Shown here: piece after piece, positions 46,827 to 60,191 of the stretch
Layout: every line of letters begins with the position of its first letter
Position numbering within the stretch: position 1 is the stretch's first letter
Assembly: GCF_021134715.1 (NCBI RefSeq)
Contig: NC_060021.1
Coordinates: forward strand, 3,410,001 to 3,474,000
Direction: 5' to 3'
Length of the DNA: 64,000 nt
Source: Daphnia pulex
Lineage: Eukaryota > Arthropoda > Branchiopoda > Diplostraca > Daphniidae
The notes under the pieces: model-generated
What the model saw: only the letters and a program-made list of their open reading frames with translations
Told to the model about the DNA's origin: nothing
Databases searched by the model: none
Translations under genes and position numbers: made by a program

Positions 46827-49276
46827 CTAATGAGGAGAATTAAAGTGGCAAAAGCGAAAAGTCAATTCGACCAAAAAAACTATAAATGAGACACATATTC
46901 CAAATATCAAAAGAGAAAAAGCGCTTGTCAGATTTTTTAGACTAATTTGAGGTTTTCCGGTTTTCTTGATATTATTCTTCGATAAACATTCCTTCGCTTC
47001 AGGGTTGAATGTTGCTACCCATTTTCCCAATAGACCAGTTTCCTGCATCCTTAATATGCTGGTAATATAACAGCAACTGGTGTTAATTATTTGATTGGTT
47101 ACATATAGATAGAACATAATTTTATACCCTCGATTAATAGTTTCTGTATAAGAGCTATTTTTTGGCAAGAAGAAATGAAGATGGCCCGGCCAAAAGGTTT
47201 CTGAAGCCATAGTAAAGTGGCACAATCCTGTCTGCTCTCGATCCATGGCGATAATGTTCTGGATGACCGGTTTTCCCTGTTTGACGAAACAGAAATAAAC
47301 AACAAGTTCTTTTTTATAATTTGTGAACAGAAAAACATTTTGAATCATGCGAACCTACAGAACTTAAAGGCAAAAGTACATACCAGAAGTATAGGTATGG
47401 ACGAGAGAAGCACATGGGAAATCACATTAATACAATTACCATTCAAAACAAGTTTCGTTTTGCAATATTGCATATGAAAACCCCCCAAAAATGAGCCAAC
47501 TAGTGCACTTCTTCCCTACCTATGCTTCAGGTAGGTACTGCATAATATGATTTTTTGCAAAATTATGTGAATGTCTACTTAAGTTCCTAACACAGAGTTT
47601 TAATAGTGCTAACATAATCTCTTTGCCAAGGTTCCCGACTCTTCTTTTAAGTGAACCATAAGAAATTTTTCGAGACTTCTGGAGGTTTTTTCCGGGTTTT
47701 CAAAAATTTATTACAAATTGTTACGGATTTTTTCATTTTCTCGGTCAAGGACTTCTCCGGTCAAGAAAACAACCAAAAAACTAGTCAGGAACCCCTTGCT
47801 CTTTAACAACTTACGTGAATGTAAACATAGTTTCCAGATCGAACTTTATCAAGACAAAGTTCTGTTCTGTTGCAACGAAGGTTTGGGTCTTCTCTCAATG
47901 AATCTCCAAGTTTCCTGAAAATGCTGAAATTGTTTTGCTATTCACCAGATGAAACAAATGTTAATACAAAAATGGGTGAAATACAAATTTAAAAATCAAC
48001 TAAAAAATACTTGCCCTAAGCAATAAATCTGCTCCAAGATTTCTATTGACTGTGATTTTTAGACCAGGGACATTTGGAATATCGTACACCGAATTGATTA
48101 TAGGTTTATTATTGGGTGACGTTATGAACGCGATGAGTGTTGAGCTGTAGGCTTGAACAAGAACGAAACATCCCAGACACCACGCCGCAGCAGCTAAACG
48201 AATTGCTAGTTGTCTATTTCCGCAATATGCACCTTATTAGAATAAATGCCATCCGATAACTTCACATCATTTCTTATTTTTTGATAAGTCCGAATCGTAA
48301 CATTAATTGTGTACCTTGGGAAAGAAGAACGCCGATGACGTAGTCGATTATTTGAAAACTGTCTCTGAAATTCATTCGCGATGGCTTACATCTCATTCGT
48401 TTATTCATGGCGATAATACACTTGCTCAAACCTAAAAGACTTGCCATGACTGTCGGTACTGATAGACAAATGTAAATCCACACCTGAAATTGTTTGGTGA
48501 AAATTTGTATTAATGTAGTAAGGTGGTATTAGATGTTATAAATAGATTCTTTTCTTACCTCGGTTCTCATGGGCTGAATCAAAGCGCCAATGTTAGTAGA
48601 AGCATTAGGGATTGGTATAAGGATACTAAAAGAACCGGACAACCACGGAGATGAAAAATCTGCATTTTTAAATCTCTCTACTGATTCGACTAAAGCCCCG
48701 AGATACAATTCAGCCTCCTGAAATGAAAAATGTAGAATATGTTGGATGTAATTTTTTTATTTTGTAACTTTAATGATGTTAAATGAGAGTTAACTCCTTG
48801 ACGTAAGAAAGTCATTCCTCCTCGTTGATTTGGCAAATCATCTACGATCATATTAGGTCCAGTCATTGGGATGTATGAATATCTACATGAAAAATGCATT
48901 ATAAGGAATCTGATTCTCTGCCAAATAAAATATACAATTGGCGAAATTATACGTGAAATTGTAGCGAAGAGAAAGCCACTCAAGGGCGAGAGAAACGGGT
49001 CCCGCAGTCTGGACGACATGGCCAGTCGAATTTCTTTTCACTTCGTAAATACCCGGAAGCTTTACACGTTCCAAAAAACTAAATAAGTAATTCAACAAGC
49101 ATTGTATGGCTTTATCAAACATGTCTTACTGGACTAGCAATTAAGCGAAGATGCTTCCCGTTAAGTGGATTCATTTCCTGCTGAGGCAAAGCATCACGAA
49201 GCAACACGTCACCGACTTTTTTTGCATTGATACTACAAAGAAAAGTAAAAAGAACGAATGGCAATAATCGCATCAT
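46827..49276 (-). CDS. Ionotropic receptor (divergent iGluR), intact
   Basis: Nine exons join in phase: 49130-49276, 48953-49059, 48795-48882, 48559-48717, 48315-48483, 48015-48232, 47815-47937, 47128-47276 and 46827-47058, giving 463 codons. The order is signal peptide (MMRLLPFVLFTFLCSINA), lobe S1 with FTYSYIPMTGPN and an Arg in VERFKNADFSSPW where iGluRs bind the ligand carboxylate, M1 (IYICLSVPTVMASLLG), a pore-loop-like QIIDYVIGVLLSQ, a channel helix ending YSSTLIAFIT, S2 (MDREQTGLCHF, FWPGHLHFF, ILRMQETGL) and M4 (SAFSLLIFGICVSFIVFL). There is no amino-terminal domain, as in tuning IRs. It should be a chemosensory channel subunit needing a co-receptor. Intron 6 uses a GC donor. Ligand unknown. 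Confidence 0.93.
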
Positions 49277-51038
49277 CGTTACTTCGTGACTGCCATGGTG
49301 TTCAGCGATATTGAAAGCTTTTTATATGTTTGTAAGTTATTGATTTTTAATTTTTCAAATACCAAAGAAATCTAAAATATGATGTTTTTTTATTTTACAG
49401 CCCTATTGCCATGGATACGAATTAAATTTTTTCGCCCACCTTTTCTGTTTTTTTTTTCAAAAGATTGTACATCTTCCTTTTGCCAAGTGAAACTACACAA
49501 TTGATAATTATTAGCAATTTCATGTCGTTGTGGAACAGGAAATCACTGTGGCAATCATAGAGTTACATATTCAATGTATACTTAATGATATCTATTGCGC
49601 ATATCACAAACCATATTTGTCTTGCTGTGAGTTTTAGTTGAGATTTGACCACTACTGAGACAATAAAAAAATAAAAAAATATTTGTAGTGTCCAGATATA
49701 TAAGTGCATAATTATTCTTCAAATAGGATGATTGAACCAAAAAATAAAATGTGGAAACATGAAATAATGTCATACCTATAATTTTTCTAAAATTCAGCTT
49801 TATCTTTATTTCTCTTTCAACTTTATCAAGTTTGAGTGGGGAATTATATGGCTAGAGAACTCGGCCAATCTTGTTATTACTTAAGCTTATTTCTGAGATG
49901 GGAGAAGAAATTAATGTTGAAACATATCCGTTGTCACGGAGACACGGGCAAAGTGAAAAAATTGGATATAGTGATCGATCACTGCTGGGCAAGCGGACGT
50001 CACTAAAACTCTGGGTTCGGGCTCTGGGATCTAAAACTCGGGGAATGGACTCTGGGGTCACCATTTTCTCCGAAATTTATTGAATTTCGAATCTTATTCA
50101 CAAGAAAAAGCAGGGAAATTTTTCATCTCGGCTATTAAATTACTTTATTTAACAATTAAAAATAACTATAACAGATAGAAAATTCCGAATTTCACCATTT
50201 GGGTTCCGCAAAATTTCGAAAAATAATTTATTTGGGGGACTGGCTGCGATGCTTCAGTCAATATTTCCCAAAAAATTAAAACCCCCAAAACCCCCAAACG
50301 GCATGAGTTGTTGACTCATTGTTAATACAAAAAAATTCAATGTATAATAATGATGTGTTAAATACCTGCTTCAACCCACGAGAGAACTAACAGCGAAAAA
50401 AACAAAAATAATAAATATGTTAAATATAATTCATGAGTTCATTAAAGTTGTACAAACAACTTATCATTATTTTTCTCTTTATTCAACTTTATTTTTTAAT
50501 TCGCGTAGGACATAGTGGGTGAACACAGAAAATTAATGGGAAAAAGTCAAATTTGATTTTCTATTTCGTTGTACACCCACTATCTATATTAACTTTATAA
50601 AGCTCATCGTTTTAATTTTTAAAGCTTTCCGCGTCGTTCTAGTTTCACCCGTTACAAGTTAGAATCCTTTAAAGTTGCCTAATTTACATATAACTCTACG
50701 GAGCATTCCAAAACTTATGGCTCGTTAAAAAACCTACTATTCCCGTGAATGAAAAAATCTAAAAAAAATTGCTTTATCATATTCCTAATGTCTACGTAAA
50801 AAAAACAAATTGGTCGCATTCCAACAAAATTTTTTTTTTGAACGCCGAGAAAAACGCCTTTTTCCATAAAGTTTCACTCGCGCGTTCCAAAACTTTAGGT
50901 AGGCTCTGTATAAATTTTAATCTAAAGGTGAGAAATCGTACAAAAGAAGGGGGTAATTTGGTTGGTAGAATCCAAATAGATGATAAACCGATTCAAACCA
51001 AAATACCAAAAAAACTAATATAACTAAACGTGAGAAAT

Positions 51039-53026
51039 TTAACAACAAGAATTGAAGCTGCGACCGTGGCAAATCAGTTCGAGAAAAAACACAATTAATG
51101 AAACACAAATTCCAAATATCAAAAGTATAAACACACTTGTCAGATTTTTTACACTAATTTGAGGTTTTCTTTTGTTCTTCAGATATTTCTTCAATAAACA
51201 TTCTGCCGTCTTAGGGTTGAAAATTTCTTTCCATTTTAACAACAATCCATTTTCTTGCATCTTTAATATTCTGGTAATTTAATACAAAATCAAGCTTATT
51301 ATTGAAGTATAAACCACGGAGGAAGGTTAATTTTTTACCCTCGATTAACAGTTTCAATGTAGGGACTCTTTTTTGGGAACAAGAAATAAAGATGACTTGA
51401 CCAAAAGGTTTCTGCAGCTACTGTAAAATGACATGATCCTGCCTGCTCTCGATCCATGGTAATTATTTTTTGGATAACCATTAATGCCTTTTGTTACAAA
51501 AAACAAATTTCATTTTCATTACAATTTATATTCGAATTCCATTTTTTGCCTACTTACGTGAACGAACACATGACTTCCAGAACGAACTTTGTCAAGACAA
51601 TGTTCAGTTTGATTGCAACGAAGACTTGGATCGTCCCTTAATGAATCGCCAAGTTTCTTAAAAATACCGAAATTACTTTGCTAAAAAAATTAAAAAAAAA
51701 ACATAAAAAATTGCAATGGATTACATTTAGCGAACCGACTTGCCTGAAACAGTAAATCTGCTCCGAGGTTTCTATTAACTGTCATTTTTAGATCAGGAAC
51801 ATTGGGAAAATCATTTATTGAATTAATTATGGGCTTATTATTGGGTGATGTGATGGAAGCGATTAGCGTCGAACTGTATGCTTGAACGAGAACAAAACAA
51901 GCCAGACACCAAGCAGCTGCTGCTAAACGAATCGCTAGTTGTTTATTTCTGCAATATGCACCTAAATTATCAATACAAAAATGGCATATTAAATCGTCGT
52001 AGCATTATTTCTAGGATACGTTGTTAATATCAATTCCAAACCTTGACAAAGAAGGACGCAAATTACGTAATTGATTATTTGAAAACTTCCACGTGAATTT
52101 TGCTCTATTTTTTTCGAATCTATTCGTTTGTTCAAGTCAACAATACATCTGCTCAAACCATACAGACTTGCAATGACGGTTGGTACTGAAAGACCAATGC
52201 AAATCCAAACCTAAATAAATGAAACGAACAATAATCAATCGCATCTCAGAAGAAATAACCATGAATATTGTTGATGAATTGCACAGGATTTTATGTATTT
52301 AATACTTTAGTTCTCATGGGATCAATCAAAGCGGCAATGTTTGTAGAAGACTTGGGTATGGGTATGAGTATACTGAAAGGACTAGAGATCCACGGTGTTG
52401 AAAAATCTGCATCTTTGAATCGGCTTAGTGTTCCAATTATAGCACCGGGAAACATGTCCGCATCCTGCATAAATACAAACTTGTTTTGTCAAAATAAAAT
52501 TTGCAATCTCTAGCAATAAAAATATCATGCTGTTTCATGTAAAAAAGAGTTAACCCCTTGACGTAAAAAGCTCAGTCCACCACGTTGGGTAGGCAAGTCA
52601 TCTACAAAAAAACTTCCGAACATTGGAATGTACGAATATCTAAAGGGAAAGGCAAACTTTGAATTGCAGAATGGTCTCTTTTTATTTTTTATTTTACCTA
52701 AAATTGTAGCGACGGGAAAGCCACTCAAGTGCAAGAGAAACGGGTCCAGCAGATTGGACGACATGGCCACTCAAATTTCTTTTCAAATCCAAAATTCCCT
52801 CGAGCTTTCATGTTCGCGGAAAAATTGCAAATAACTCATTGAAAAAATCGTAATCTGGATAAATAAGGAAACGACTTACTGAAGTTCCAATCAAGCGAAG
52901 ATGTTTTCCGTCGAGGGGAGTAATAAAAGGTGTCGTTGGGTGACAGAAGGTATCAAGCAGACCTCCGTCGACTATATCTTCGGCATTACAAAGAATCGTG
53001 AAGATGATTGGCCACACACGTTTCAT
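51039..53026 (-). CDS. Ionotropic receptor paralog, intact, only in unit II
   Basis: Exons 52880-53026, 52698-52804, 52555-52639, 52306-52464, 52042-52210, 51744-51961, 51558-51680, 51339-51487 and 51039-51270 give an open 462-codon frame. The sizes equal those of the neighbour at 46827, except for one codon less in exon 3. Features are a signal peptide (MKRVWPIIFTILCNA), LHLRLI-type exon 1 end, SYIPMFGSFF lobe, M1 (WICIGLSVPTVIASLYG), YSSTLIASIT channel helix and M4 (SVFILLIFGICVSLIVFFLE). Intron 6 again has a GC donor (CAG|GCAAGT). Several substitutions in both lobes suggest a different ligand. It lies about 1.8 kb downstream of the first IR, separated by TE-rich DNA. In unit I it is lost. 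Confidence 0.92.
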
Positions 53027-53818
53027 CGTTAGTCCCTCTTTACGACGGCTATTTTGTTTTTTTTTTCAACATTAGTGAACCCCATACGCTAACTGTACTA
53101 TATGTTATGGCAGATAGAAATTTTTGGCGAACTTTTTATTTTTTGTTTTTTGATAAGTATGGTTTGGCGAGATTTTCTATATTATGCTGATGGAAAATGG
53201 AGAAATAATTATTTTGATATACAAAACTACCTGTAAAACTGAAATTACACATGTGATGTCTCAGTGAGAGCAGCCAATACACTGGAGCAGCTAAGAAAAC
53301 AGACTATATATGCCAACAGGCGTTTACTCGAATGTGTTTCTGTTTATGCTTGACAACTATGTATGTTTTGTATTCATAGCAACCGATTGCTCACAACAAA
53401 TTATTTTCGTAACTGTTTTACTTTCTACTCAATGAATTATTCAGTAGCTCAATCATATCAGTTAGTTTCGCCCTTTATTAAAAATGGAAACTCCCAGGAA
53501 AACTAGAATTTAGAAAATGTCATTTTCAATTTCATCATCGGACATATCAAATCATACTGACCTTATAAGCTTATAGTTGATTTGAATTTTGGGCGTAGGC
53601 TACACTTTCATTTGTACGACTATGAATATATCTTGTTTTCTGACAATTTCAATATTTAAAGTTAGTCTCAAATGCATTTACTTTACCTTATAATTACGAG
53701 CCCGAAGGGCGAAGCTAATAATCGCATACGCAGAAAAATAAAAACCATTTCACTTTGTATTTATGTATGTATGTTTGTCCCGCACCACAGCTCGGGCGTT
53801 TTACAACACATTTCAGAC

Positions 53819-54240
53819 TTTTTTGTCTTAAAAATTAGACAAAAAAAAAGCGGTGCGACCAGAACAAAAATAATTTCATTTACTTAATTAGATCACCCGT
53901 AAACAATGAAAAAACTGTTAACATAATTGCTTAACGACTGGTGACATCTGGCGGTTGCGACTACATTTTTTTCACCTTAGGTTTAAATTCCACTTTCCAT
54001 TATAGCCTTTTAGGTTCCCATCGTTTTGGGTTACCTTTATTTTTTTTAATTTTTTGGTCTTAAAAATTAGACAAAACACATGCGGGGGCGACCAGAACAA
54101 AAAAAAAATGCATTAACTTAATTACTTCTCCCGTAAATAATGAAAACTGATAAAATAACTGCTCAACGACTGGTGACATCTGGCGGTTGTGACTACAACT
54201 TTTTTCACTTAGGTCTAAATTCCACTTTCCACTATAGCTT
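53819..54240. repeat. Tandem repeat, two diverged copies of about 190 bp
   Basis: Copies at about 53819-54007 and 54050-54240 share GTCTTAAAAATTAGACAAAA, CGACTGGTGACATCTGGCGG and AATTCCACTTTCCA at the same spacing. No coding role is visible. Confidence 0.7.
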
Positions 54241-55355
54241 CCCTCGGTTTGGGTTAAGCATAGGCAACGTTGCCAAGCTAGAATATATTTGTTTTTACCC
54301 AAGACACTGTTTGATCAAGGTAGGTAATTGACAAGAGTGCAATTTTTTTAGAATTGACAATGAAAACTTACGTTAGTACTGCAGTAATAAGTAAGTAATA
54401 ATAACCTCTTAAGCAGAAATCGGCAGAAATTTCGTTACAAAGAAATGTTTTTTCACGTTCAAGACTATTGCTCAAGGAAGGCATTTAGCAAAAAGTCCGA
54501 CTTAACAATAGGCACTGAATTTTTCATTTAAGACAGTTTTCAACTGGCTTACGACTATTGTTGAAAGATACGTTTTTCGGTATTTTAATCATCCGATATT
54601 CTGCTGATACTGATACTTATTGATTGAAGCTGTTCCTATCGAAACGTTCTGAAATGAAACGTACTCGCTTACATCCGATCTTTGAAAAAGAATGAGAGTG
54701 CATTATGATGAGCTACTAAGTTATTTATACTTTTATTGAATGCTATTCTGATGATGGCTTATTACAATAAGAGTTGGAGTCAACAAGAGGTTTGACTAAC
54801 ACAGTGTATTAGGTAGCCCAAAACGATGATGAATGACAATCACGACGACAACTGTGATACTACTACAAGCGACTTACAAGCGACCAACAAATGGATCGAA
54901 CGCCTGGTTTATATATGGGGCTCTTGAAGATCTTCTGAAGGTCTGAAGAAGGTCTTAACTGATAGTAGCCATGCATGCTAAATTAATTAGGAATACACAC
55001 ATGGTGAACGCATCAACAAGTGGTAGAACTTGTTAATGGCTTTGCCATATGCTGTTAATTAACATTACACTATCTACAACTATGTATGCGACTATGTATA
55101 GGCCTACTACAACTATAAATACCATTTACAGAATATTGGACAAAAAATTTTGTCAAATGGGACTTAGAAAAATGTTGGACTAATATAAATTTTGTGAAAC
55201 CAATATTTTAAAGAATGAATTCTTGTGGTATAAATTATACGCTTATAGAAAAAAAAGTTTTTAATTTTCAATAATACGTAAACCAATTCAAGAAACAATG
55301 AAGCAACCTTTCTTGCAATTTGTCAGTTCAAATTCAATATAAAAATATCAATTCA

Positions 55356-55412
55356 TGGTGCAGTAGTTAGAATACTAGTTTGGGAATTGATAGGTTCAAA
55401 TCATAGAGGAGA
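55356..55412 (+). ncRNA. tRNA-like sequence (degenerate)
   Basis: GGTGCAGTAGTTAGAATAC (A box) is followed by GATAGGTTCAAATCAT (B box). The stems are weak. Confidence 0.35.
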
Positions 55413-55619
55413 AATTTTTTTTCCCTTTTTACATTAATTTATCTTTATTGTGCATTAGAATCATCAATTAGAATCTTTATCAATGCCTTAGGAGCTATTA
55501 TGTACGTTTTTAACATTTAATTTGGTATGTATACGCAGTAAAAAATTATAACCTAAATTACCGATTAGCGGTACCCTTCACTGCCTCTTTTTTGGTAGTA
55601 AAAATATCTGAATCTGGAT

Positions 55620-55890
55620 TCCCGTTTTTTGGGAATAATTTGTCCGATAATCGGCAAGGTTTTTTTAAAAGTGCGGTGAAATGGATCTCGCGGGCCTCCT
55701 TACTGTTTGTGAAGCAGCTATCAACCCCAAAAAGGTAGTCAACTCTGGGATCCGTAAAATGGACGACAGACTCTCGGCATTTTTTTTAAACATGGGCAAA
55801 CACCCGGCCCCACAGCTGTAGGCTCGCCTGAACCAAACGACTCATTCTGCTTGTCGTGGCCTTCTCCGACGTAGCAATCCACGCTTAAAG
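55620..55890 (-). pseudogene. Old DIRS gag relic, unit II
   Basis: Counterpart of 29575-29830, with the same similarity to the gag region of the intact DIRS element (CTCGCGGGCCTCCTT and GGGCAAACACCCGGCCC). Confidence 0.6.
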
Positions 55891-56031
55891 ATCTATCAAA
55901 GGGAGGCCGCTGTCCATAATTTTAAGTTGGGTTTATATTGAGCTTCTTCCATCTCCTGGGCCGCTTAAATCACGCCTTAATTGGTGGCTCAAATGAATCA
56001 TGAATCCGGTTATTTGGTCATTTGGGAGGCA

Positions 56032-56545
56032 TAAGCGAGAAGTTGTTTCGGGAGCTCTTTTTCGGTTTAAAATTCAATAGACTGAGATCGAGATTTGCAT
56101 GGATAGTATTTCTATCAATGTTTAGATAGTGCCTAGGTTGAATAGGCGATCAGAAAGGGAACAGTAGGAGATAACTGGGTGATCCAGTCGATCATTAGGC
56201 GATTGACTATTTCGTAGGCCGATGAGTCAAAATACACACATGCACATACACACACACACAAGTCTAGAAAACAAAGAAAGATGAAAGAAAGATGCTACTC
56301 ACATGACAGAAAATTTAAAACAACAAGGGGTTTCCCACTCTTTTCGCAATTGCAATTTGGGAAAAATGAGAAAACTGAGAAAACATTTTTCCTGACATTT
56401 CCGACATTTCCGGTGATTTCTCATTTTTCCCCGATTTTTCTTATTTTTCCCATTTTTCTCATTTTTCTCGTTTTTCTCGTTTTTCCCTATTTTTCCCATT
56501 TTCCCGAGTTTTCCCTAATTTTCTCGGATTCCTTTTTTTCTTGTA
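56032..56545. repeat. Unit II-specific insertion with TTTTTCC/TTTTCTC tract
   Basis: Unit I passes directly from GGGAGGCAT to TTGTATTTCC. Unit II has about 510 bp between, including a short CA run (56232-56262) and a long pyrimidine-rich minisatellite (56385-56540). Confidence 0.7.
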
Positions 56546-58087
56546 TTTCCAAAGACTGGAAACCGTCAAACGTTCATAATTTTAGGTTTTTTTTCACGTT
56601 TGACATAAGAGAATTACTGGAACATACAGAAATAATGAACCCCTTAGTCTAATACTAGGATATCTGTCCGCCATGATCGTGTTAACGATTGCGGGCGCCA
56701 CGGAAATATTTGGCTTAAAGTCCCTAGTGAAAAAATTATTTACTGGAAAAAAAGTCTGATCAAATGCGTTCATATTTATATTGTAACGTGAGATATAATC
56801 AGTTATTAACGTTTTATCATGTGGTTTTATTATAAATTTCATTTCTATTACCTGTTTCATTATGGGTTAAAAAAATTCAACTATATTTTTGAAGTATATT
56901 TCAAAAACTTAATTTAATTGGAAAATTTATTTTGTTCAATACTCTACACTGTCTGAAAGAAGTTGAGGATAATATATCCGAAGTCCTCGTTAGCACCTTG
57001 ATTATCAAAAATTTAATTGGATTTGACTAATAAATGGTATAGTGGTTAGAGTTTCGGGCCACAGATCCATTCGTCATAAGTACTGGCCCGGACACATTTT
57101 TTCCCAAGTTGGCTGCGTAAATTAAAGTAGTTTGTAATTTTTTATGCCAAATATTCCAAATAGGGACTTGTACATTTTTCTTAAACCAAAGCGAGATCGT
57201 CCACACGCTGCAATTACGCTACTTCTCTATCATGATCAATAGCGATTTATTTATTTCAAATAAACCACGGGGTTTTAACCCCGTATCTGGTGGAACGCAT
57301 ATTTTGGGGTTTTTACCCCGTAAAACATGTGTTCTTTTCTAACAGTGATAGCTTGATAGGGGCGTAGAATCATTATGAAAAAAATTTATTTAGTTTAATG
57401 GAATGATTGTTATGTTTTATCAAGTCTCACAACAAAACGATACACTTATATATTAGAAATGGAAAAAAATATTCATTTCAACAGAGTCGCACGGAGTCGC
57501 AGCTAGATTGCAATCTGTCTGTGCAGACTGCAGAGATAAGAACATGGAGCACACCTGCAAGCCTTCTGTCTGTCTGTAGAAAAACCCCTGCTAAGCTTTT
57601 CTCGCTCATATCCGGTTATATATCAGTAAGTCTGTATGTATAATCTGTATGTATAAACGACCATGCACTAATGTTTTCGAGCGTTCTAATATCATGGCAA
57701 GTGTCTACAGTGTCTGTTGTTGTTTTTCTAAAACTCTGCACGCAATTATTGGAGCCAGAGCGTCACTGTTTCTGTTCGTGCTTACCAGATCTTGAATGAC
57801 ACGTCGAAGAAAAACGAATAGCCACGTAGAGCTCTAACGAAATCCCGCTGCCAAATCCAATTCTCATTTGATTATTTGACTGAATAAAAAGGAATTAGTT
57901 TGATTGTGGCCATACCAGTCGAGCACCGCATCGCTGGCAGCAGCTTCTACTACCTCTACTCCTACAGATAATCTGTCAGCTCACCATGCGTTTCACATTA
58001 TTGATTATATCAAACATTTCACTAAAAAAACAAAAATATTATTGCTGGGATTGAATTTTTGTATACGTCTCATTTTCTTGATTTAAG

Positions 58088-60191
58088 GCCGCTTGTTTGT
58101 TTGGTTTCGTTGTGTTTGTCTGTCCGAAATCAATCGACAGAACTGGACAAGGTAATACAAAACGGCCTGTATAAAACAATGAATATCTTTCCAATATACT
58201 TTAACTTTAGTTAAATTTTGTGGATTAAAGTGAGGCTGAACTCGCCGCACATTTCAATCATCAATGGAATCCCAGCTCGAGCCGGCGATTTTCCATTTAT
58301 GGTAATTATACATAATTTACAACAAGTTACGTCACGCACAAGAGAGGCGACATTCAGCGACATTCAGAAAACATTCTGCTTTTTTCAGGCGAGCTTATTA
58401 ATCCCACAGAAACTGGACCCAACCTTGGATTATCAATGTGGCGGAACCTTGATCGTACCGCCGTTTATTCTAACAGCAGCCCATTGCCTTATACTAGGGT
58501 AAGTTTAATATGATGATTCTTTTTTGATCGGAGTGGAAAAAAGTCCTTGAATCTAATTGCCAGTGGCAGTAACACACAAGTCAGAGTTGTTGAGTTGAAG
58601 TTGTTAAATCAAGGGCATGATGCCTAATACTTTAATAACTTGTGAGAGGGGGCACAACACACACGTATACAGATGTGCTCTTGGAGCTGCCATGCCAAGG
58701 AGGGGTCTAGGAGAAGAAAATATTTTGTATTTTTCTTCCTTCTGTTTGGTTTTCTTTTTCGCTTATCACGATAGGGATCGTCTCCGATTTCTTTTCTTTT
58801 CGCATTTATATGACACTTGACTTGAAGAAGAATTCTTAACGGCTGTCTGCTGGACTGTTGCATCATACATTACATACATATTAGTATATAGCCTGCATGT
58901 CTGCTAGATGAGACGAGGGAGACGAGTTCGCTATCGCGACTGTCGTGCCGTTAGCTGTCAGGCCCCCTTGTGTATATAAAATTATATAACACACATAATT
59001 GCAACCGCAAGCGGTCCCGACCAAGACCGCTTGGGAATCTTGAGATTCATGAGGGCTTGACGGTTCGAACCCCAACTTAACATTATGATGGTGGTGACTT
59101 ACCAGTAGGGTATTACGAACTTTTACAAATGTTCTCAGTCAAGTATTGAAAGCGTTTTGCCTATAATAGCTATTGAATCAAATATTTCTTATGTTCATTA
59201 GTTCGCCCAAAAATATCAAAATTTTCATCAATTCTTTGAACAATTATGGAGAAGGAACCGGATCCATTGCAAGAAATGTCTTTAAATTTATCTTACATCC
59301 TCAATTTGTGGCACCCATCGACATGTTATATGTAAGTGCCAGCTGATAGTGCCAATTGTCTTGATCAGCGACAAAATTTTCGAATTTCCATGTTATATTG
59401 AAACCAATCAAATAACTTGACAGCGAAACGACATCGCCTTGCTGGTATTGAATCGACCAGTGCAAGCAATTGTTAATATTCCCTTTGTTCGACTTCCAAC
59501 CGCTCTGATGACAACAACTAACAGACCGAATCCCACAAGAACAACGCCAAGACTCACGACGAGAACGACGCGGAAGGTTATAACCACATCAAAGATTAGA
59601 ACAATCAGAACAACCACCAGAAAACGTGCAGCTAATTTAAGAACTTTCAGTACTTACTCGAAACAGCCGGCCACCATTACAGGATGGGGAATAACAGAAA
59701 GTAAATCAATTTATTTTTCTGATATTTTAAATTTCCCATTTCTTTTCATTGCCTGCGTACAATTAATCGATTTGAAGGTGGAAGTACGTTAGCGACGTTG
59801 CAGAAAGCTAACGTCACCGTCTACGACATCGACGTTTGCAATAAACAATGGAACCGGCAATTAAACGGTTCTATACATGTGTGCGCTGCCCAAAGTAACA
59901 CCGCGATATGCCTTGTAAGTAGTCTCTATATTCTTAGAACTGATCATTTCATCAGTTGATTATAATTGATTATTCATTTTCCTGCAAACTAAAGATTGAT
60001 TATCAATACAGGGAGACAGTGGCGGACCGCTTCTCGTTAACGGAAATGTTCAAATTGGTATTTCTAGCTTCATTAGTGACAATGGCTGTAATGATCCTAC
60101 CCGTTTCCCCGTGTTCACGCGAGTGTCCACTTACCTGGGCTGGATAGCTGCCACAATGGCCAACAATCCACCTCCAGCATCAGGCAAGTAG
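58088..60191 (+). CDS. Secreted chymotrypsin-family serine protease
   Basis: Exons 58088-58151, 58231-58301, 58389-58498, a short one from 58564 (end about 58579-58588), 59203-59331, 59424-59700, 59778-59914 and 60012-60191 join in phase. The first coding exon with ATG is not found, but AACLFGFVVFV looks like part of a signal peptide. The zymogen-activation site resembles ISIINGIPARAGDFPF. The catalytic triad is His in LTAAHC, Asp in RNDIALL and Ser in GDSGGPL. At the S1 pocket, six before the Ser is Ala (TAICLGDSGG) and the strand reads GISSFIS. This does not fit trypsin and suggests small hydrophobic P1 preference. A Thr/Arg-rich insertion of about 45 residues lies between the Asp and ATITGWG. 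Confidence 0.88.

Larger units (their letters stand above)
32179..57955 (+). repeat. Segmental tandem duplication, unit II
   Basis: This is the partner of 5229-32156. It contains stretches absent from unit I: about 37905-41765 (IR exons 5-9 and BEL debris), 51021-55490 (third IR), the element at 45045-45733 and the insertion at 56032-56545. Confidence 0.9.

Noticed and set aside
56385-56540. TTTTTCC-rich tract as a CRISPR-like or regulatory array
   Set aside because: Irregular pyrimidine minisatellite without defined spacers, and the genome is eukaryotic.
57985-58053. ATG at 57985 (MRFTLLII...) as start of the serine protease
   Set aside because: The frame meets TGA before any plausible donor that would join the 58088 exon in phase, so the true first exon remains unknown.
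58994-59080. B-box-like GGTTCGAACCCC as a tRNA gene
   Set aside because: No A box or foldable cloverleaf lies at the right distance, and it is within the protease intron.
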